Part shown: one piece after another, positions 54,136 through 64,000 of the stretch | Numbering within the stretch: the stretch's first letter is position 1 | Layout of the letters: each line of letters starts with the position of its first letter | Source: Reticulitermes speratus | Taxonomy: Eukaryota; Arthropoda; Insecta; Blattodea; Rhinotermitidae | Assembly (NCBI GenBank): GCA_021186555.1 | Contig: JAJKFL010000006.1 | Coordinates: 5,676,215-5,740,214, forward strand | Length of the DNA: 64,000 nucleotides | Reading direction: 5' to 3' | The notes under the pieces: generated by a model | Databases searched by the model: none | Told to the model about the DNA's origin: nothing | What the model saw: only the letters and a program-made list of their open reading frames with translations | Made by a program: the position numbers and the translations under genes

Positions 54136-54660
54136 AACAAATGCACTTAATTATTACAGGTTCATAATAATATGCGTAGAAGTAGAATGTTTTTAAATAC
54201 ATTATTATGAACCTGTAATAATTAAGTGTGGACTAGTGGTTAGCATGCTCGCCACTGGACCCAAGGTTCGAGGGTTCGATCCCGACCGAGGTCGATAAGG
54301 GTGATAAAAATCCGGATCACCACTTCCTTCGGAGGGAAGTAAAGCCGTCGGTCCCATGTCGTAGATTTACGGCATGTAAAAGAACCTTACGGGCATGAAT
54401 AGAACTAGTAATGCTCGTAAGCAAAATTCAGCGGCCATTTCTCACCCAAGTCTCCTGACTGACTGCCAGATGGCTCTGGCAGTCACATCAGGATTGAGTT
54501 GAACAGCGCGGCCAGTGGGCTGGTCACTCACTGCCACAAATGCACAAGACCAAGTAACCTCGGAAAGAGGAGGCCCAAGCCCATATAGGGCTGTCGAGTT
54601 ATGGTTATTATTGTTATTATTTTATAATAATTAAGTGCATTTCTTGGATAATATTAAAAA
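54136..54660. repeat. inverted-repeat element interrupted by a SINE
   Basis: CAACAAATGCACTTAATTATT and ACAGGTTCATAATAAT at 54136-54173 face ATTATTATGAACCTGTAATA and ATTAAGTG at 54200-54228. The SINE at 54229 then interrupts, and AATAATTAAGTGCATTTCTTGG resumes at 54626. The CAACAAATGCAC word is the subterminal motif of the hammerhead elements at 45.8 and 47.5 kb, but no core is seen. Confidence 0.6.
54229..54624 (+). mobile_element. SINE family B, full length
   Basis: TGGACTAGTGGTTAGCATGC, GCTCGCCACTGGACCCAAGG, B box GAGGGTTCGATCCCGACC, CATGTCGTAGATTTACGGC, TGGCTCTGGCAGTCACATC, GGCTGTCGAGTTATGG and a (TTA)n tail. A perfect 13-bp duplication TAATAATTAAGTG flanks it (54216-54228 and 54625-54637). 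Confidence 0.94.
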
Positions 54661-54828
54661 ATAAAAAAAAATTTAAGACTTAAGGAAATGCTTGTATACT
54701 ATAGATTAATGAATACTTTGTAGAATGTATTTTTGGAGGCATGAGAATAATTGGCAATTTTTGTAGTTTGACCACTTTATTGTTTAGCAACAAACAACAT
54801 AATCTCTGTAAATGCTTTTGTAATACGT

Positions 54829-55135
54829 ATGGGAAAGCAAACAAATACGTGGAGGGTTTTGATGGCGAAACCTGAGGGAAAGAGACCACTTGGAAGACCT
54901 AGACTTATTTGGGAGGATTATATCAAAATGAGCCTTAAAGAAATGGTATGGGGGCGTGGATTGGATTCGTCTGGCTCAGAACAGGGAGAAATTGTGGGCT
55001 TCTTTGAACACGACAGTGAAATTTTCATAGAGTTAATGGATTTCTTGACTAGCTGAGAAACTGTTAGATTCTGAAGAAGGACTGTGCTGTATGGAGTTGG
55101 CTGGTTTGTTAGTCGTTACAAACAAGGAAATATGG
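54829..55135 (+). pseudogene. LINE RT tail (KRPLGRPR family), best preserved
   Basis: The 75-aa frame reads [36 protein letters not shown] and [17 protein letters not shown], then LMDFLTS before a stop; the following nucleotides (GAGAAACTGTTAGATTCTGA, AGAAGGACTGTGCTG) continue the usual LRNCQLLKKDCA ending in another frame. This is the end of a non-LTR retrotransposon polyprotein, distal to the polymerase. Confidence 0.85.
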
Positions 55136-55434
55136 AGAGGCGACGGTGACTGTGAAGGAATAAATTCTCAGACGTTTTCCGCTTGACGCCTTTCACTATT
55201 TCGCCATCACCGACAAAGCAGATTTGTTGGGTCCTGTTTAAGTGTGCTAAGCAACAAGTGTCTTGTGACGCCGCCGTGTAATAACGGACACTCAACTGCT
55301 GCGCTGTAATAACACCCCTCGAGGTACCTCTAATGATTACCACAAGCTGCAGCTGGTAATCAGAGCGCTGTCGAACTTCAGGATTGTGTCTACATTAAGT
55401 ACATCAGACCACTACTTTGGCAGGGTTCAGCTAC
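55136..55434. other. no recognised gene
   Basis: Contains GTGACGCCGCCGTGTAATAACGG and TGCGCTGTAATAACACCCC, words similar to family H arms. The left 13-bp duplication of the next element begins at 55435. Confidence 0.4.
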
Positions 55435-55447
55435 CTGGTAAACATCT

Positions 55448-57292
55448 TATATAAATTTTATTATATTTGTCACCGTGCATTTTCACTAATTCAATTTATT
55501 TTACAGCAACTAATGCACACGTAAAACCACTTTTTTTGTAGTTTTTATTGTAAAATGTACCCCTACACGTGTTTCGATCCTCGGATCATCGTCATCCACA
55601 CGTAAAACCACTTTTTTTTGTAGTTTTTATTGTAAAATGTACCCCTACACGTGTTTCGATCCCGGATCATCGTCATCCACACGTAAAACCACTTTTTTTT
55701 GTAGTTTTTATTGTAAAATGTACCCCTACACGTGTTTCGATCCTCGGATCATCGTCATCCACACGTAAAACCACTTTTTTTTGTAGTTTTTATTGTAAAA
55801 TGTACCCCTACACGTGTTTCGATCCTCGGATCATCGTCATCCACACGTAAAGCCACTTTTTTTGTAGTTTTTATTGTAAAATGTACCCCTACACGTGTTT
55901 CGATCCTCGGATCATCGTCATCCACACGTAAAACCACTTTTTTTTGTAGTTTTTATTGTAAAATGTACCCCTACACGTGTTTCGATCCCCGGATCATCGT
56001 CATCCACACGTAAAACCACTTTTTTTGTAGTTTTTATTGTAAAATGTACCCCTACACGTGTTTCGATCCCCGGATCATCGTCATCCACACGTAAAACCAC
56101 TTTTTTTGTAGTTTTTATTTGTAAAATGTACCCCTACACGTGTTTCGATCCTCGGATCATCGTCATCCACACGTAAAACCACTTTTTTGTGATTTTATTA
56201 AAATGTACCCTACATTGTTTTCGATCTCGATCATCGTAATCCACACGTAAAACCACTTTTTTTGTAGTTTTTATTGTAAAATGTACCCCTACACGTGTTT
56301 CGATCCTCGGATCATCGTCATCCACACGTAAAACCACTTATTTTGTAGTTTTATTGTAAAATGTACCCCTACACGTGTTTCGATCCTCGGATCATCGTCA
56401 TCCACACGTAAAACCACTTTTTTTTTGTAGTTTTTATTGTAAAATGTACCCCTACACGTGTTTCGATCCTCGGATCATCGTCATCCACACGTAAAACCAC
56501 TTTTTTTTGTAGTTTTTATTGTAAAATGTACCCCTACACGTGTTTCGATCCCGGATCATCGTCATCCACACGTAAACCACTTTGTTTGTAGTTTTTATTG
56601 TAAAATGTACCCCTACACGTGTTTCGATCCTCGGATCATCGTCATCCACACGTAAAACCACTTTTTTTGTAGTTTTTATTGTAAAATGTACCCCTACACG
56701 TGTTTCGATCATCGTCATCCACACGTAAAAACCACTTTTTTTTGTAGTTTTTATTGTAAAATGTACCCCTACACGTGTTTCGATCCTCGGATCATCGTCA
56801 TCCACACGTAAAACCACTTTTTTTTGTAGTTTTTTTGTAAAATGTACCCCTACACGTGTTTCGATCCTCGGATCATCGTCATCCACACGTAAAACCACTT
56901 TTTTTTTGTAGTTTTTATTGTAAAATGTACCCCTACACGTGTTTCGATCCCGGATCATCGTCATCCACACGTAAAACCACTTTTTTTTGTAGTTTTTATT
57001 GTAAAATGTACCCCTACACGTGTTTCGATCCTCGGATCATCGTCATCCACACGTAAAACCACTTTTTTTTTGTAGTTTTTATTGTAAAATGTACCCCTAC
57101 ACGTGTTTCGATCCTCGGATCATCGTCATCCACACGTAAAACCACTTTTTTTTGTAGTTTTTATTGTAAAATGTACCCCTACACGTGTTTCGATCCTCGG
57201 ATCATCGTCAGGGGTGTAGGGGTACATTTTACAATAAGAACTACCAAAAAAGTGGTTTTACGTGTTCATTAGTTGGTGTAAAATAAATTGAA
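55448..57292 (-). mobile_element. hammerhead-derived 81-bp array with an inverted terminal copy
   Basis: About 21 direct units of 81-82 bp lie at 55513-57210. Each has, on the plus strand, GTAAAACCACTTTTTTTGTA, TTATTGTAAAATGTACCCC, TACACGTGTTTCGATCCTCG and GATCATCGTCATCCACAC. The right end is a partial unit in reverse orientation (GGGGTACATTTTACAATAAG, AAAGTGGTTTTACGTG, ATTAGTTGGTGTAAAATAAA) that mirrors the left end TTTATTTTACAGCAACTAAT. A perfect 13-bp duplication CTGGTAAACATCT flanks the whole (55435-55447 and 57293-57305). Confidence 0.85.
57165..57232 (-). ncRNA. hammerhead ribozyme, intact, at the inversion junction
   Basis: Minus strand: CTGACGA (57211-57205), stem II GATC/GATC closing CGAG, GAAA (57191-57188), stem III ACACGTGT, triplet GTA ending at 57180. 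Stem I can pair CCC with GGG next to the core, or the longer AAAATGTACCCC with GGGGTACATTTT. In the other array units the first core base is A (ATGACGA), so only this junction copy has a full core. Confidence 0.8.
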
Positions 57293-57414
57293 CTGGTAAA
57301 CATCTGTGGTCACAAATATTACTATCTCCTGGAATGTGACGCCGTATAATCTGATAGGTGAAGTGTATAGACGTTTCACAACAACCTTATGCCTCCATCA
57401 TCACGGTAGGTGAA

Positions 57415-57600
57415 TTTGTCGCTTCCACGCCATGAAGACGTATTGGGGGAGCAGGGGTATAGCTCCACTCATTCTTAAGCTCCGCGCTAGATGGAAGTGA
57501 GTTGTCAACATCACGTTCCGGCAGCTTTACCTCCGGGAAAGGACCCCGGTTACCATTGAATGGGAGGCTGAATGGGCTCCAGAGAATTTCTGGAGGTTTT
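57415..57600 (-). mobile_element. SINE family C relic
   Basis: Minus strand: TGGAGCCCATTCAGCCTCCC, TTCAATGGTAACCGGGGTCC, TTTCCCGGAGGTAAAGCTGC, AGTGGAGCTATACCCC, and CATGGCGTGGAAGCG at the end. Head missing. Confidence 0.68.
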
Positions 57601-58284
57601 GTAGAAGAGAAGAATTTCTGGTTTGCGATGTGTGTGTGAATTGTGACTGTATTTACCCTTGCATTTCTGTGACGTTTCGGTAAACATATACCAGTCTGCA
57701 GGGCGTCACACTGGAGACGGTAACTCCCGTAGCCACTGCCATGAATATGTTTGAAGTGTAAGTCCAAGGTCAAATGCACAGCATGTAGATACAACATGGC
57801 AGCTCAGGCAGATGCAGTGTTAAGCAACCTAAACCACGGATACATTTATTTAACAAGTCCCAGATGTAACTTGGAACGTGGAATGAATCTACACTGATAC
57901 CTGATTGGAGCAGATGCTGTGACAACTTGTAGTAACAAAAGAAGTTAAAATTTGTATTGTAATATTGTATTGTATTGTATTATTTGTAATTGTCTGGTAG
58001 AATTGTCTCCACACATCATTTCCAGTTTTGACCATAACAATCTTAACATTTTAATATTTTTAATTGCATTTTATGGACTTAATATGTTTTAAACACAAAA
58101 ATTGTGAACCTGAGGATAATCTAAAATAGGTTGAAATATGTTTTTCTGTGTAATAAATGGAAATTCGTTTTGTTTGGATGCATTATGTATTGATTTCTCT
58201 CATATTTATATTCTCAGTCTTGGTTTTGTAACGCATATGTATATGTCGTGAAATTTACTTATTTTTAAAACCGTGTTTCCTTTA
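57601..58284. other. no recognised gene; degenerate hammerhead-like motif
   Basis: CTGAGGA at 58110-58116, then a weak AATC/GGTT stem II, GAAA and TATGTT. The second stem III pair has become a U-G wobble. A (TATTG)n-like patch lies at 57950-57985. Confidence 0.4.
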
Positions 58285-58480
58285 CTGAAGTAATGTAGCT
58301 CAGTCAGTGTAGTGACTGTGTTACAAGATGGATGGTCGGGAAGTAGAGGTTTGAATCCCGGGAGGTGCAGGGAAATCCAAAGCTGGTCTCTGCACAGCAA
58401 ACACCCCCCCCCCCTCCGCCCTTCTTTCACTCTCTCAGTCCTGAGCCCAGTGGTTACTATATGTACCACCATGTTTAACA
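58285..58480 (+). mobile_element. SINE family C-like tRNA head fragment
   Basis: TGTAGCTCAGTCAGTGTAGTG is an A-box-like start and GAGGTTTGAATCCCGGGAGG a B-box-like segment, followed by AAATCCAAAGCTGGTCTCTG. The typical body does not follow, so this is a head-only or diverged copy. Confidence 0.55.
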
Positions 58481-58509
58481 TTCACAAATTCCACGTTCTG
58501 CCCACACAG

Positions 58510-59762
58510 TGTATTTATGTGTTTTGTGTGGATCTTAGAACAAACAGCGATTATTTCACTGTACAGCATTAACTGACTGGTTTGTATAACTGAGACGGAG
58601 TGTGTTTACTGCGCGGTACGGACTGTATTTATGTGTTTTGTGTGGATCTGAGAACAAACAGCGATTATTTCACTGTACAACATTAACTGACTGGTTTGTA
58701 TAACTGAGACGGAGTGTGTTTACTGCGCGGTACGGACTGTATTTATGTGTTTTGTGTGGATCTCAGAACAAACAGCGATTATTTCACTGTACAACATTAA
58801 CTGACTGGTTTGTATAACTGAGACGGAGTGTGTTTACTGCGCGGTACGGACTGTATTTATGTGTTTTGTGTGGATCTGAGAACAAACAGCGATTATTTCA
58901 CTGTACAACATTAACTGACTGGTTTGTATAACTGAGACGGAGTATGTTTACTGCGCGGTACGGACTGTATTTATGTGTTTTGTGTGGATCTCAGAACAAA
59001 CAGCGATTATTTCACTGTACAGCATTAACTGACTGGTTTGTATAACTGAGACGGAGTGTGTTTACTGCGCGGTACGGACTGTATTTATGTGTTTTGTGTG
59101 GATCTCAGAACAAACAGCGATTATTTCACTGTACAGCATTAACTGACTGGTTTGTATAACTGAGACGGAGTATGTTTACTGCGCGGTACGGACTGTATTT
59201 ATGTGTTTTGTGTGGATCTCAGAACAAACAGCGATTATTTCACTGTACAGCATTAACTGACTGGTTTGTATAACTGAGACGGAGTGTGTTTACTGCGCGG
59301 TACGGACTGTATTTATGTGTTTTGTGTGGATCTCAGAACAAACAGCGATTATTTCACTGTACAGCATTAACTGACTGGTTTGTATAACTGAGACGGAGTG
59401 TGTTTACTGCGCGGTACGGACTGTATTTATGTGTTTTGTGTGGATCTCAGAACAAACAGCGATTATTTCACTGTACAACATTGACTGACTGGTTTGTATA
59501 ACTGAGACGGAGTGTGTTTTACTGCGCGGTACGGACTGTATTTATGTGTTTTGTGTGGATCTCAGAACAAACAGCGATTATTTCACTGTACAACATTAAC
59601 TGACTGGTTTGTATAACTGAGACGGAGTGTGTTTACTGCGCGGTACGGACTGTATTTATGTGTTTTGTGTGGATCTCAGAACAAACAGCGATTATTTCAC
59701 TGTACAACATTAACTGACTGGTTTTTATAACCGAGACGGAGTGTGTTTACTGCGCGGTACGA
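58510..59762. repeat. 114-bp minisatellite, 11 copies
   Basis: Starts TGTATTTATGTGTTTTGTGT at 58510, 58624, 58738 and so on, exactly 114 bp apart until one extra T at about 59519. Units include AACAAACAGCGATTATTTCA, ACTGACTGGTTTGTATAAC and TACTGCGCGGTACGGACTG. Variants (ATCTGAG/ATCTCAG, ACAGCATT/ACAACATT, GTGTGT/GTATGT) are shared between neighbouring or alternate units. Confidence 0.97.
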
Positions 59763-59868
59763 GCTGAATCTTTAAATACATTTTAGTTCATCTCAGCCTT
59801 TAAAGGATTAATATCGTGGTTCTGTGTAGTGAATTAAGAGAGATATACAGATGAGAGATCATGGAGAC

Positions 59869-60029
59869 TAGGGGTGCACAAGTCCCGGGCGTCAGGTGGC
59901 TATGGCGACTAAATTTTGTACTGTGGCGCCTAATGTTTTTGGGTCATCAGTATGGAACTTCTTTCATGTGTTCTGGCGCCTAGAAATCTGAGTTTTTTCC
60001 CAGATTTTTGGAAAATATGTGCACCCCTG
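59869..60029. mobile_element. hAT-like MITE, 161 bp
   Basis: TAGGGGTGCACA at the left faces TGTGCACCCCTG at the right (12-bp TIR with one mismatch). Flanked by ATGGAGAC (59861-59868) and ATGCAGAC (60030-60037), an 8-bp duplication with one mismatch. The inner GGCGACTAAATTTTG, TGTGGCGCC and TCTGGCGCCTAG words repeat. Confidence 0.8.
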
Positions 60030-60037
60030 ATGCAGAC

Positions 60038-60390
60038 AATATTTCAGCAGTTGTCTTCATGTTAGATAATAATCAAGAATTTGGCCCCAGAACACGAATC
60101 TGTTCCGTAAAACACCTTCAGTTTTGTAAGTACTGAAGTGAGTAGGTGATTCCTGGAATTCTAAATATAATAACGTTTTTCAGAACCACCCTATAATAGA
60201 GTTCTGGATAATTTTATTATCTTTCATCAGTACCGTTTGCTAAGCACGAAAAAGCAAACTGGTTAATTTTAATGCAAGGCATCCTATTTGGCATAGAGAT
60301 TACAAGAGTGTATTTATCCTTATCAATTCTACAGTGAGATCCAACACTTCGTTCCAAAAGTATGTATGTATATATATAACACTTTGTTAT
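60038..60390. other. no recognised feature
   Basis: AT-rich unique-looking stretch. Confidence 0.35.
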
Positions 60391-60810
60391 ATCTTCTTCT
60401 TCCTTAGCATCACAGACCGCGGTGGGCCTTAGCTGCCTCTACAATTCGCCTCAACTCTCCATCCGAGGCTCATCATGACGTTTCGTAACACGTTTCTTCC
60501 GAGATAGGGTTGTTGGCCCTATGCTCAACCCCCACCCTGGAGGACCGGGTTTGTAATCAGGGTTCCTTCCCCTAGGGAGGTTGGTTTTACCCACCTACAG
60601 AGGACCCCTCCTCCTTGGTTTTCTGTCAGGGTTTTCCTTCCCTTAGCCCAATGCTCCCCGTTTTAAGGCGCCGGAAACTCGCCTTTCGTTCTTCTCTCTC
60701 AGCTACACTCCGAGCTGTCACCTCACAGCATATTACCAGGGCCACCACTTGGAGGTGAGAGATAGGACTTGCTGACCCAACCCCGTTACAGGGGGGCATT
60801 TACTGATATG
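60391..60810 (-). mobile_element. probable LINE 5'-region fragment
   Basis: Contains GGTTGTTGGCCCTATGCTCA, ACCCCCACCCTGGAGGACCG, AGGGTTCCTTCCCCTAGGG and CTTAGCCCAATGCTCCCCG. On the minus strand the GGGTTGAGCATAGGGCC order resembles untranslated parts of insect LINEs, an assignment from memory only. GC content is higher than in the surroundings. No coding frame. Confidence 0.4.
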
Positions 60811-60831
60811 TAATGGTGTATACCTATGGGC

Positions 60832-61110
60832 GGCGGGCCGTGATAGCTCAGTCGGTATAGCGACTCGCTACGGGCTGGACGGTCCGGGGATCGAATCCCG
60901 GTGAGGGCGAGATTTTTCGTAGCCGTCCAGACCGGCCCTTGGGCCCACCCAGCCTCCTATACAATAGGTACCGGGTCTCTTTCCCGGGGGTAAAGAGGCC
61001 GGGGCGTGGAGTTGACCATCCACCCCCATCTAGCGCCGAGGTTAAATAAAGAGTAGAGCTATACCTCTACTCCCCCTCTGAGCCTTTATGGCCTGTTCTA
61101 GGGTGAAATT
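60832..61110 (+). mobile_element. SINE family C, full length
   Basis: GGCCGTGATAGCTCAGTCGG (A box), GGGGATCGAATCCCGGTGAG (B box), GTCCAGACCGGCCCTTGGGC, GGTACCGGGTCTCTTTCCCG, GGGGCGTGGAGTTGACCATC and GCCTGTTCTAGGGTGAAAT. Flanked by TATACCTATGGGC (60819-60831) and TATATCTATGGGC (61111-61123). It is the reference copy for family C in this window. Confidence 0.94.
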
Positions 61111-61123
61111 TATATCTATGGGC

Positions 61124-61942
61124 ATCGGTATACCCCACCAGGACCCGAGTCACCCTTTTGACCCCACTTTGTTACATGTATTTGTAATATATTTATATTT
61201 TAAAATGGGGAGATATCCTACTTACAAAACTATGGAGTTTTCCAGCTTATTGTTTCTATTATGGCCTGATGATGTCTTTTATGAACCGAAAATAGTAGTG
61301 AAAAAAAAAACGTATTTTTAAAGCGAAGTGTTGGATCTGACTGTATAATTAATAAGAATGAATGTACTGTTGTAAAATGGTTAAAGAAGTGAATTTTACG
61401 TTGCCAACAAAGCAGGTCATTGCCAGAGCTCCATAACGATATTTATGATATATTTGCAGTAATAATTTACTTACGTCTTTCACATGCTCTGATTCACATG
61501 GCTTGGAAAAAAATGACGCCTTATCATCCTGGACATGCCGACGCCCCGCAGCAGTCGTTAAGGCTCTTGCAATCCGTAAGCCTATAACTACTGCCTTTCG
61601 TGCTACCGCTTTCTCTTCCTTCCTTTCATGCTTTATTTATTTCTTTACCTCTTACTTCCTTCTTTTCTCTTTTTATTCCATCCTGTTTCACTTTTTTTTT
61701 TTTAATTTTTTTATTTTGCTTTCACAACCACGCGGAAGACCTATATAAATCGCAGTGTCCGTCCGTCTGTACACAATAACAACTCAATTTGATGACCGAT
61801 TTTCTTAAAATGTTTTATTGGAGAACTTTACTAAAATTTGTAGAGGCCTTTCACTTTTGGTTAAATTCGGATAAAAATGGCGGCAACACTGCAGGAAGAC
61901 TGACAGGCTGTGTGTATTTATGTTGCATCTCTAGCGAAAGGT
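61124..61942. other. no recognised gene; T-rich patch
   Basis: 61600-61725 is T- and C-rich and produces an F-rich frame (61503-61748) that I discount. GTCCGTCCGTCTGTACAC near 61758 resembles 18010. Confidence 0.35.
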
Positions 61943-62200
61943 CGATCCCAGTGGCCGCGTGGTTTAAAGCGTGGGTTTGCGGCCGCTCGCTTGCTGGGAT
62001 TGCGGGTTCGAATCCCGCCTAGGGCATGCATGTCTGTCTGTTGTGAGTGTTGTGTGTTGTCAGGTAGAGGTCTTTGCGATGGGCTGATCACTCGTCCAGA
62101 GGAGTCCTACCGAGTGTGGTGTGTCTAAAGTGTGTGATCGTAAGAGTCGATAATGAGGAGGCCTAGGCCCCCAAGGGGCTGTCGAGCCATTGGGAGGGAA
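61943..62200 (+). mobile_element. SINE family A, full length, weak tail
   Basis: CGATCCCAGTGGCCGCGTGG, GGCCGCTCGCTTGCTGGGAT, B box GCGGGTTCGAATCCCGCC, GTGTTGTGTGTTGTCAGGTA, GATAATGAGGAGGCCTAGGC and GGGGCTGTCGAGCCATTGGG. The A tail is mostly lost and no clear duplication is visible. Confidence 0.88.
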
Positions 62201-62499
62201 AATATCTGTAGCATAATTCGCCTCATGTTTAACGGATTGAAAAAAAGCATCTAACAAAATTTGTATATATTAAATACACATTTCCTATAGAGAATATTAC
62301 CCCCTATATTTTACGATTTTTGAGGTAATTAAAGAAGCGGGACGCTCTGTGTACACTTCGAAATTTATGTATTTTAAAAATTCAAAATATTTCGAAATAA
62401 AGGCCTACCCACCCTCAAATACAAGAAACAGAATGAAAACTTTATTGAGATTCGAATGAGCATAAAACATGCATATTTTATTGTCTTAATGTAGTACTG

Positions 62500-62775
62500 T
62501 ATTAAATGTTGACTGGGCAGGGCATGTAGCACGTGTGGGGAAGCTGAGAAATGCAGTGAGGGCTTTTGTTTGGTAACCTGAAGGGAAGAATTACTTACGA
62601 GTCCTGGATATAGATTGCAGGAGAATATTAAAATTAATCTTAAATAAGACAGGATGGTGTAGACAGGATTCATCTATCTCACTTTCCTATGCCACGGTAA
62701 TAAATATTCCGGTTCGATGAAATGCTGGGGAAATTTTTGACTACTTGAGGAGTAATGGCTATGTAGTTTTTTTTT
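62500..62775 (+). mobile_element. decayed LINE RT tail (KRPLGRPR family)
   Basis: GACTGGGCAGGGCATGTAGC and GTGTGGGGAAGCTGAGAAAT (WAGHVARVGK), GGTAACCTGAAGGGAAGAA (KPEGK), GATGGTGTAGACAGGATTCA, and TTTGACTACTTGAGGAGTAA. Frame broken, polymerase missing. Confidence 0.75.
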
Positions 62776-62837
62776 GCAGTGTAAAATTTCGTGATAATAC
62801 CGAATTGTGATATTTTCATATGAACGTAATAATTTCC

Positions 62838-63095
62838 CATAGGTGAGGAGCAATGATAGCTCAGTTAATATAGTGACTAGGCTACAGACTGGACAATCAG
62901 GATATCGTGTTTCGATTCCCGTCAGAGAGTTCTTTTCTTCTCCAGAGCCTCCAGTCTGGGGCCTCCTATCTAATGGATATTTGTGTCCTTTTCCCGAAGG
63001 GGCAAGCTGCCAGGGTCTGAAGCTGACTATTCACCCCATCTACTGTTTAGTTTAAAAATGCACGGAGCCCTGCCTCCATTCCCCATAAGAGTACA
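62838..63095 (+). mobile_element. SINE family C, diverged
   Basis: GAGCAATGATAGCTCAGTTA, GTGTTTCGATTCCCGTCAGAG, CCAGAGCCTCCAGTCTGGGG, TCCTTTTCCCGAAGGGGCAAG and GCCCTGCCTCCATTCCCC. Head boxes are recognisable; the body is eroded. Confidence 0.65.
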
Positions 63096-63840
63096 GGTTC
63101 ACGGTGTGTTGCTTAATCGAGCAGAGTGACAAATCCAATTTATACCTTCGTGTTTATGCGCTTTTGCTTACTGTTCTTATCTGGCCTTATTTAACATTGT
63201 TTACAAATTCCTTTGTCTCTTTCTCAATATTTGTTCATTTGTTGTCTTCTCCTTTTTATTTGCCACACATTATTTACCTTTTTTATTTCTTATTGCTATA
63301 TTTGATGTTCTCTCAGTTGTATCTCTGAATATAGGAAAATGGATAAATAAGGATAAATAATGTAAAATTTTGCAACAAATATAGACCAGCAATTTATGAC
63401 AATGAACAGTTGAAAGTACAAAAAAAAAGCTAAAATTTATAATATTGAAGTACAAAATAAAATGTACAATGCTAAGAAGTACAAAGAAGAGAGAAAAATA
63501 AAGACTGAAAATAATCAGACCAAGATCTTGTATGGAATTACTATTAAAGTATTCCTCCAATGAGTAGTAAGAATTTGTTAATAAGATAATCTTTGACAGT
63601 TGATCTAAATTTATATTTCTTAGTAAGGAAAACATTTTATATATATGACGGAAGACTATTAAAGACCTTTGAACCCATGTAGTGAACTGCCCTTTGATAA
63701 ATTGTTAATCTGGAAAGTGGAAGGTGAAGAGTCTCCATGGAGAGGTTCTTCTAGTTCGCCAGTCATCCAGAAGAAGAAACCGAAAGTCAAACATATGAAG
63801 AATAATTTCAAGAAAATGGTTCACAATCCGAGCTCGAGCA
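63096..63840. other. no recognised gene
   Basis: T-rich (63180-63320) then A-rich (63340-63530) sequence; the F/L-rich frames on both strands are compositional. No repeat family recognised. Confidence 0.4.
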
Positions 63841-63842
63841 TT

Positions 63843-64000
63843 CTGATAAAAATGATGACAGTGACAGCTGTAAAGAATGTGAGGAGTACTGCTGATAAAA
63901 ATGATGACAGTGACAGCTGTAAAGAATGTGAGGAGTACTGCTGATAAAAATGATGACAGTGACAGCTGTAAAGAATGTGAGCAGTACTGCTGATAAAAAT
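63843..64000 (+). repeat. 49-bp tandem repeat, cut by window end
   Basis: CTGATAAAAATGATGACAGT begins at 63843, 63892, 63941 and 63990, exactly 49 bp apart, with GACAGCTGTAAAGAATGTG and a GAGGAG/GAGCAG variant. The array continues past the window, so copy number is unknown. The open frame at 63669-63944 runs into it and could be part of a real coding repeat, but I cannot tell. Confidence 0.88.

Overview
The window is eukaryotic, repeat-dominated, gene-poor DNA. I find no intact host protein-coding gene, no rRNA and no stand-alone tRNA gene. Nearly all longer open frames are translations of tandem repeats or decayed pieces of transposons. The mixture (tRNA-headed SINEs with clean target-site duplications, LINE reverse-transcriptase tails with KRPLGRPR- or RRKANWIGHILRR-type residues, pogo-, hAT- and mariner-like TIR elements, hammerhead-bearing Penelope-like fragments, very large minisatellites) suggests a large-genome insect. 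A cockroach or termite relative is my best guess, from general familiarity with such repeats and not from any search.

Layout. 0.1-0.6 kb: 62-bp minisatellite. 1.8-4.3 kb: LINE and SINE debris. 4.7-6.5 kb: 41-bp minisatellite. 7-15 kb: SINEs, hAT and pogo-like MITEs, one MITE with an internally amplified 100-bp block. 15-18 kb: mostly unrecognised sequence. 18.2-20.7 kb: 110/113-bp satellite. 21-26 kb: LINE remnants, a 27-bp minisatellite beside a hammerhead motif, a pogo-like MITE, SINEs. 27-30 kb: hAT MITE, a 78-bp palindromic mini-transposon, inverted-repeat elements, two SINEs. 31-37.5 kb: LINE tails, a family of hammerhead-like inverted-repeat elements, a complete hammerhead inside a 336-bp insertion. 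38-46.5 kb: TIR elements and SINEs. 47.5-50.9 kb: a 7-bp-repeat array bounded by hammerhead-containing inverted arms. 51-57.3 kb: a 31-bp minisatellite, LINE and SINE copies, and an 81-bp hammerhead-derived array with an inverted end. 58.5-59.8 kb: 114-bp minisatellite. 60-64 kb: SINEs, a hAT MITE, a LINE tail and the start of a 49-bp tandem repeat.

The most interesting theme is a group of Penelope-like (PLE) or retrozyme-like elements carrying type I hammerhead ribozyme cores (CUGANGA, stem II, GAAA, very short stem III, GUH). Several share a subterminal CAACAAATGCAC-like motif. In at least three loci a tandem array sits between inverted copies of hammerhead arms, and two of these are flanked by 11- and 13-bp direct repeats as single insertions would be. 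Several TIR elements also carry internal tandem amplification. The window therefore looks like a collection of cases in which transposable elements seeded satellites. Nothing here forms an operon or pathway; the relationships are insertion, nesting and amplification.
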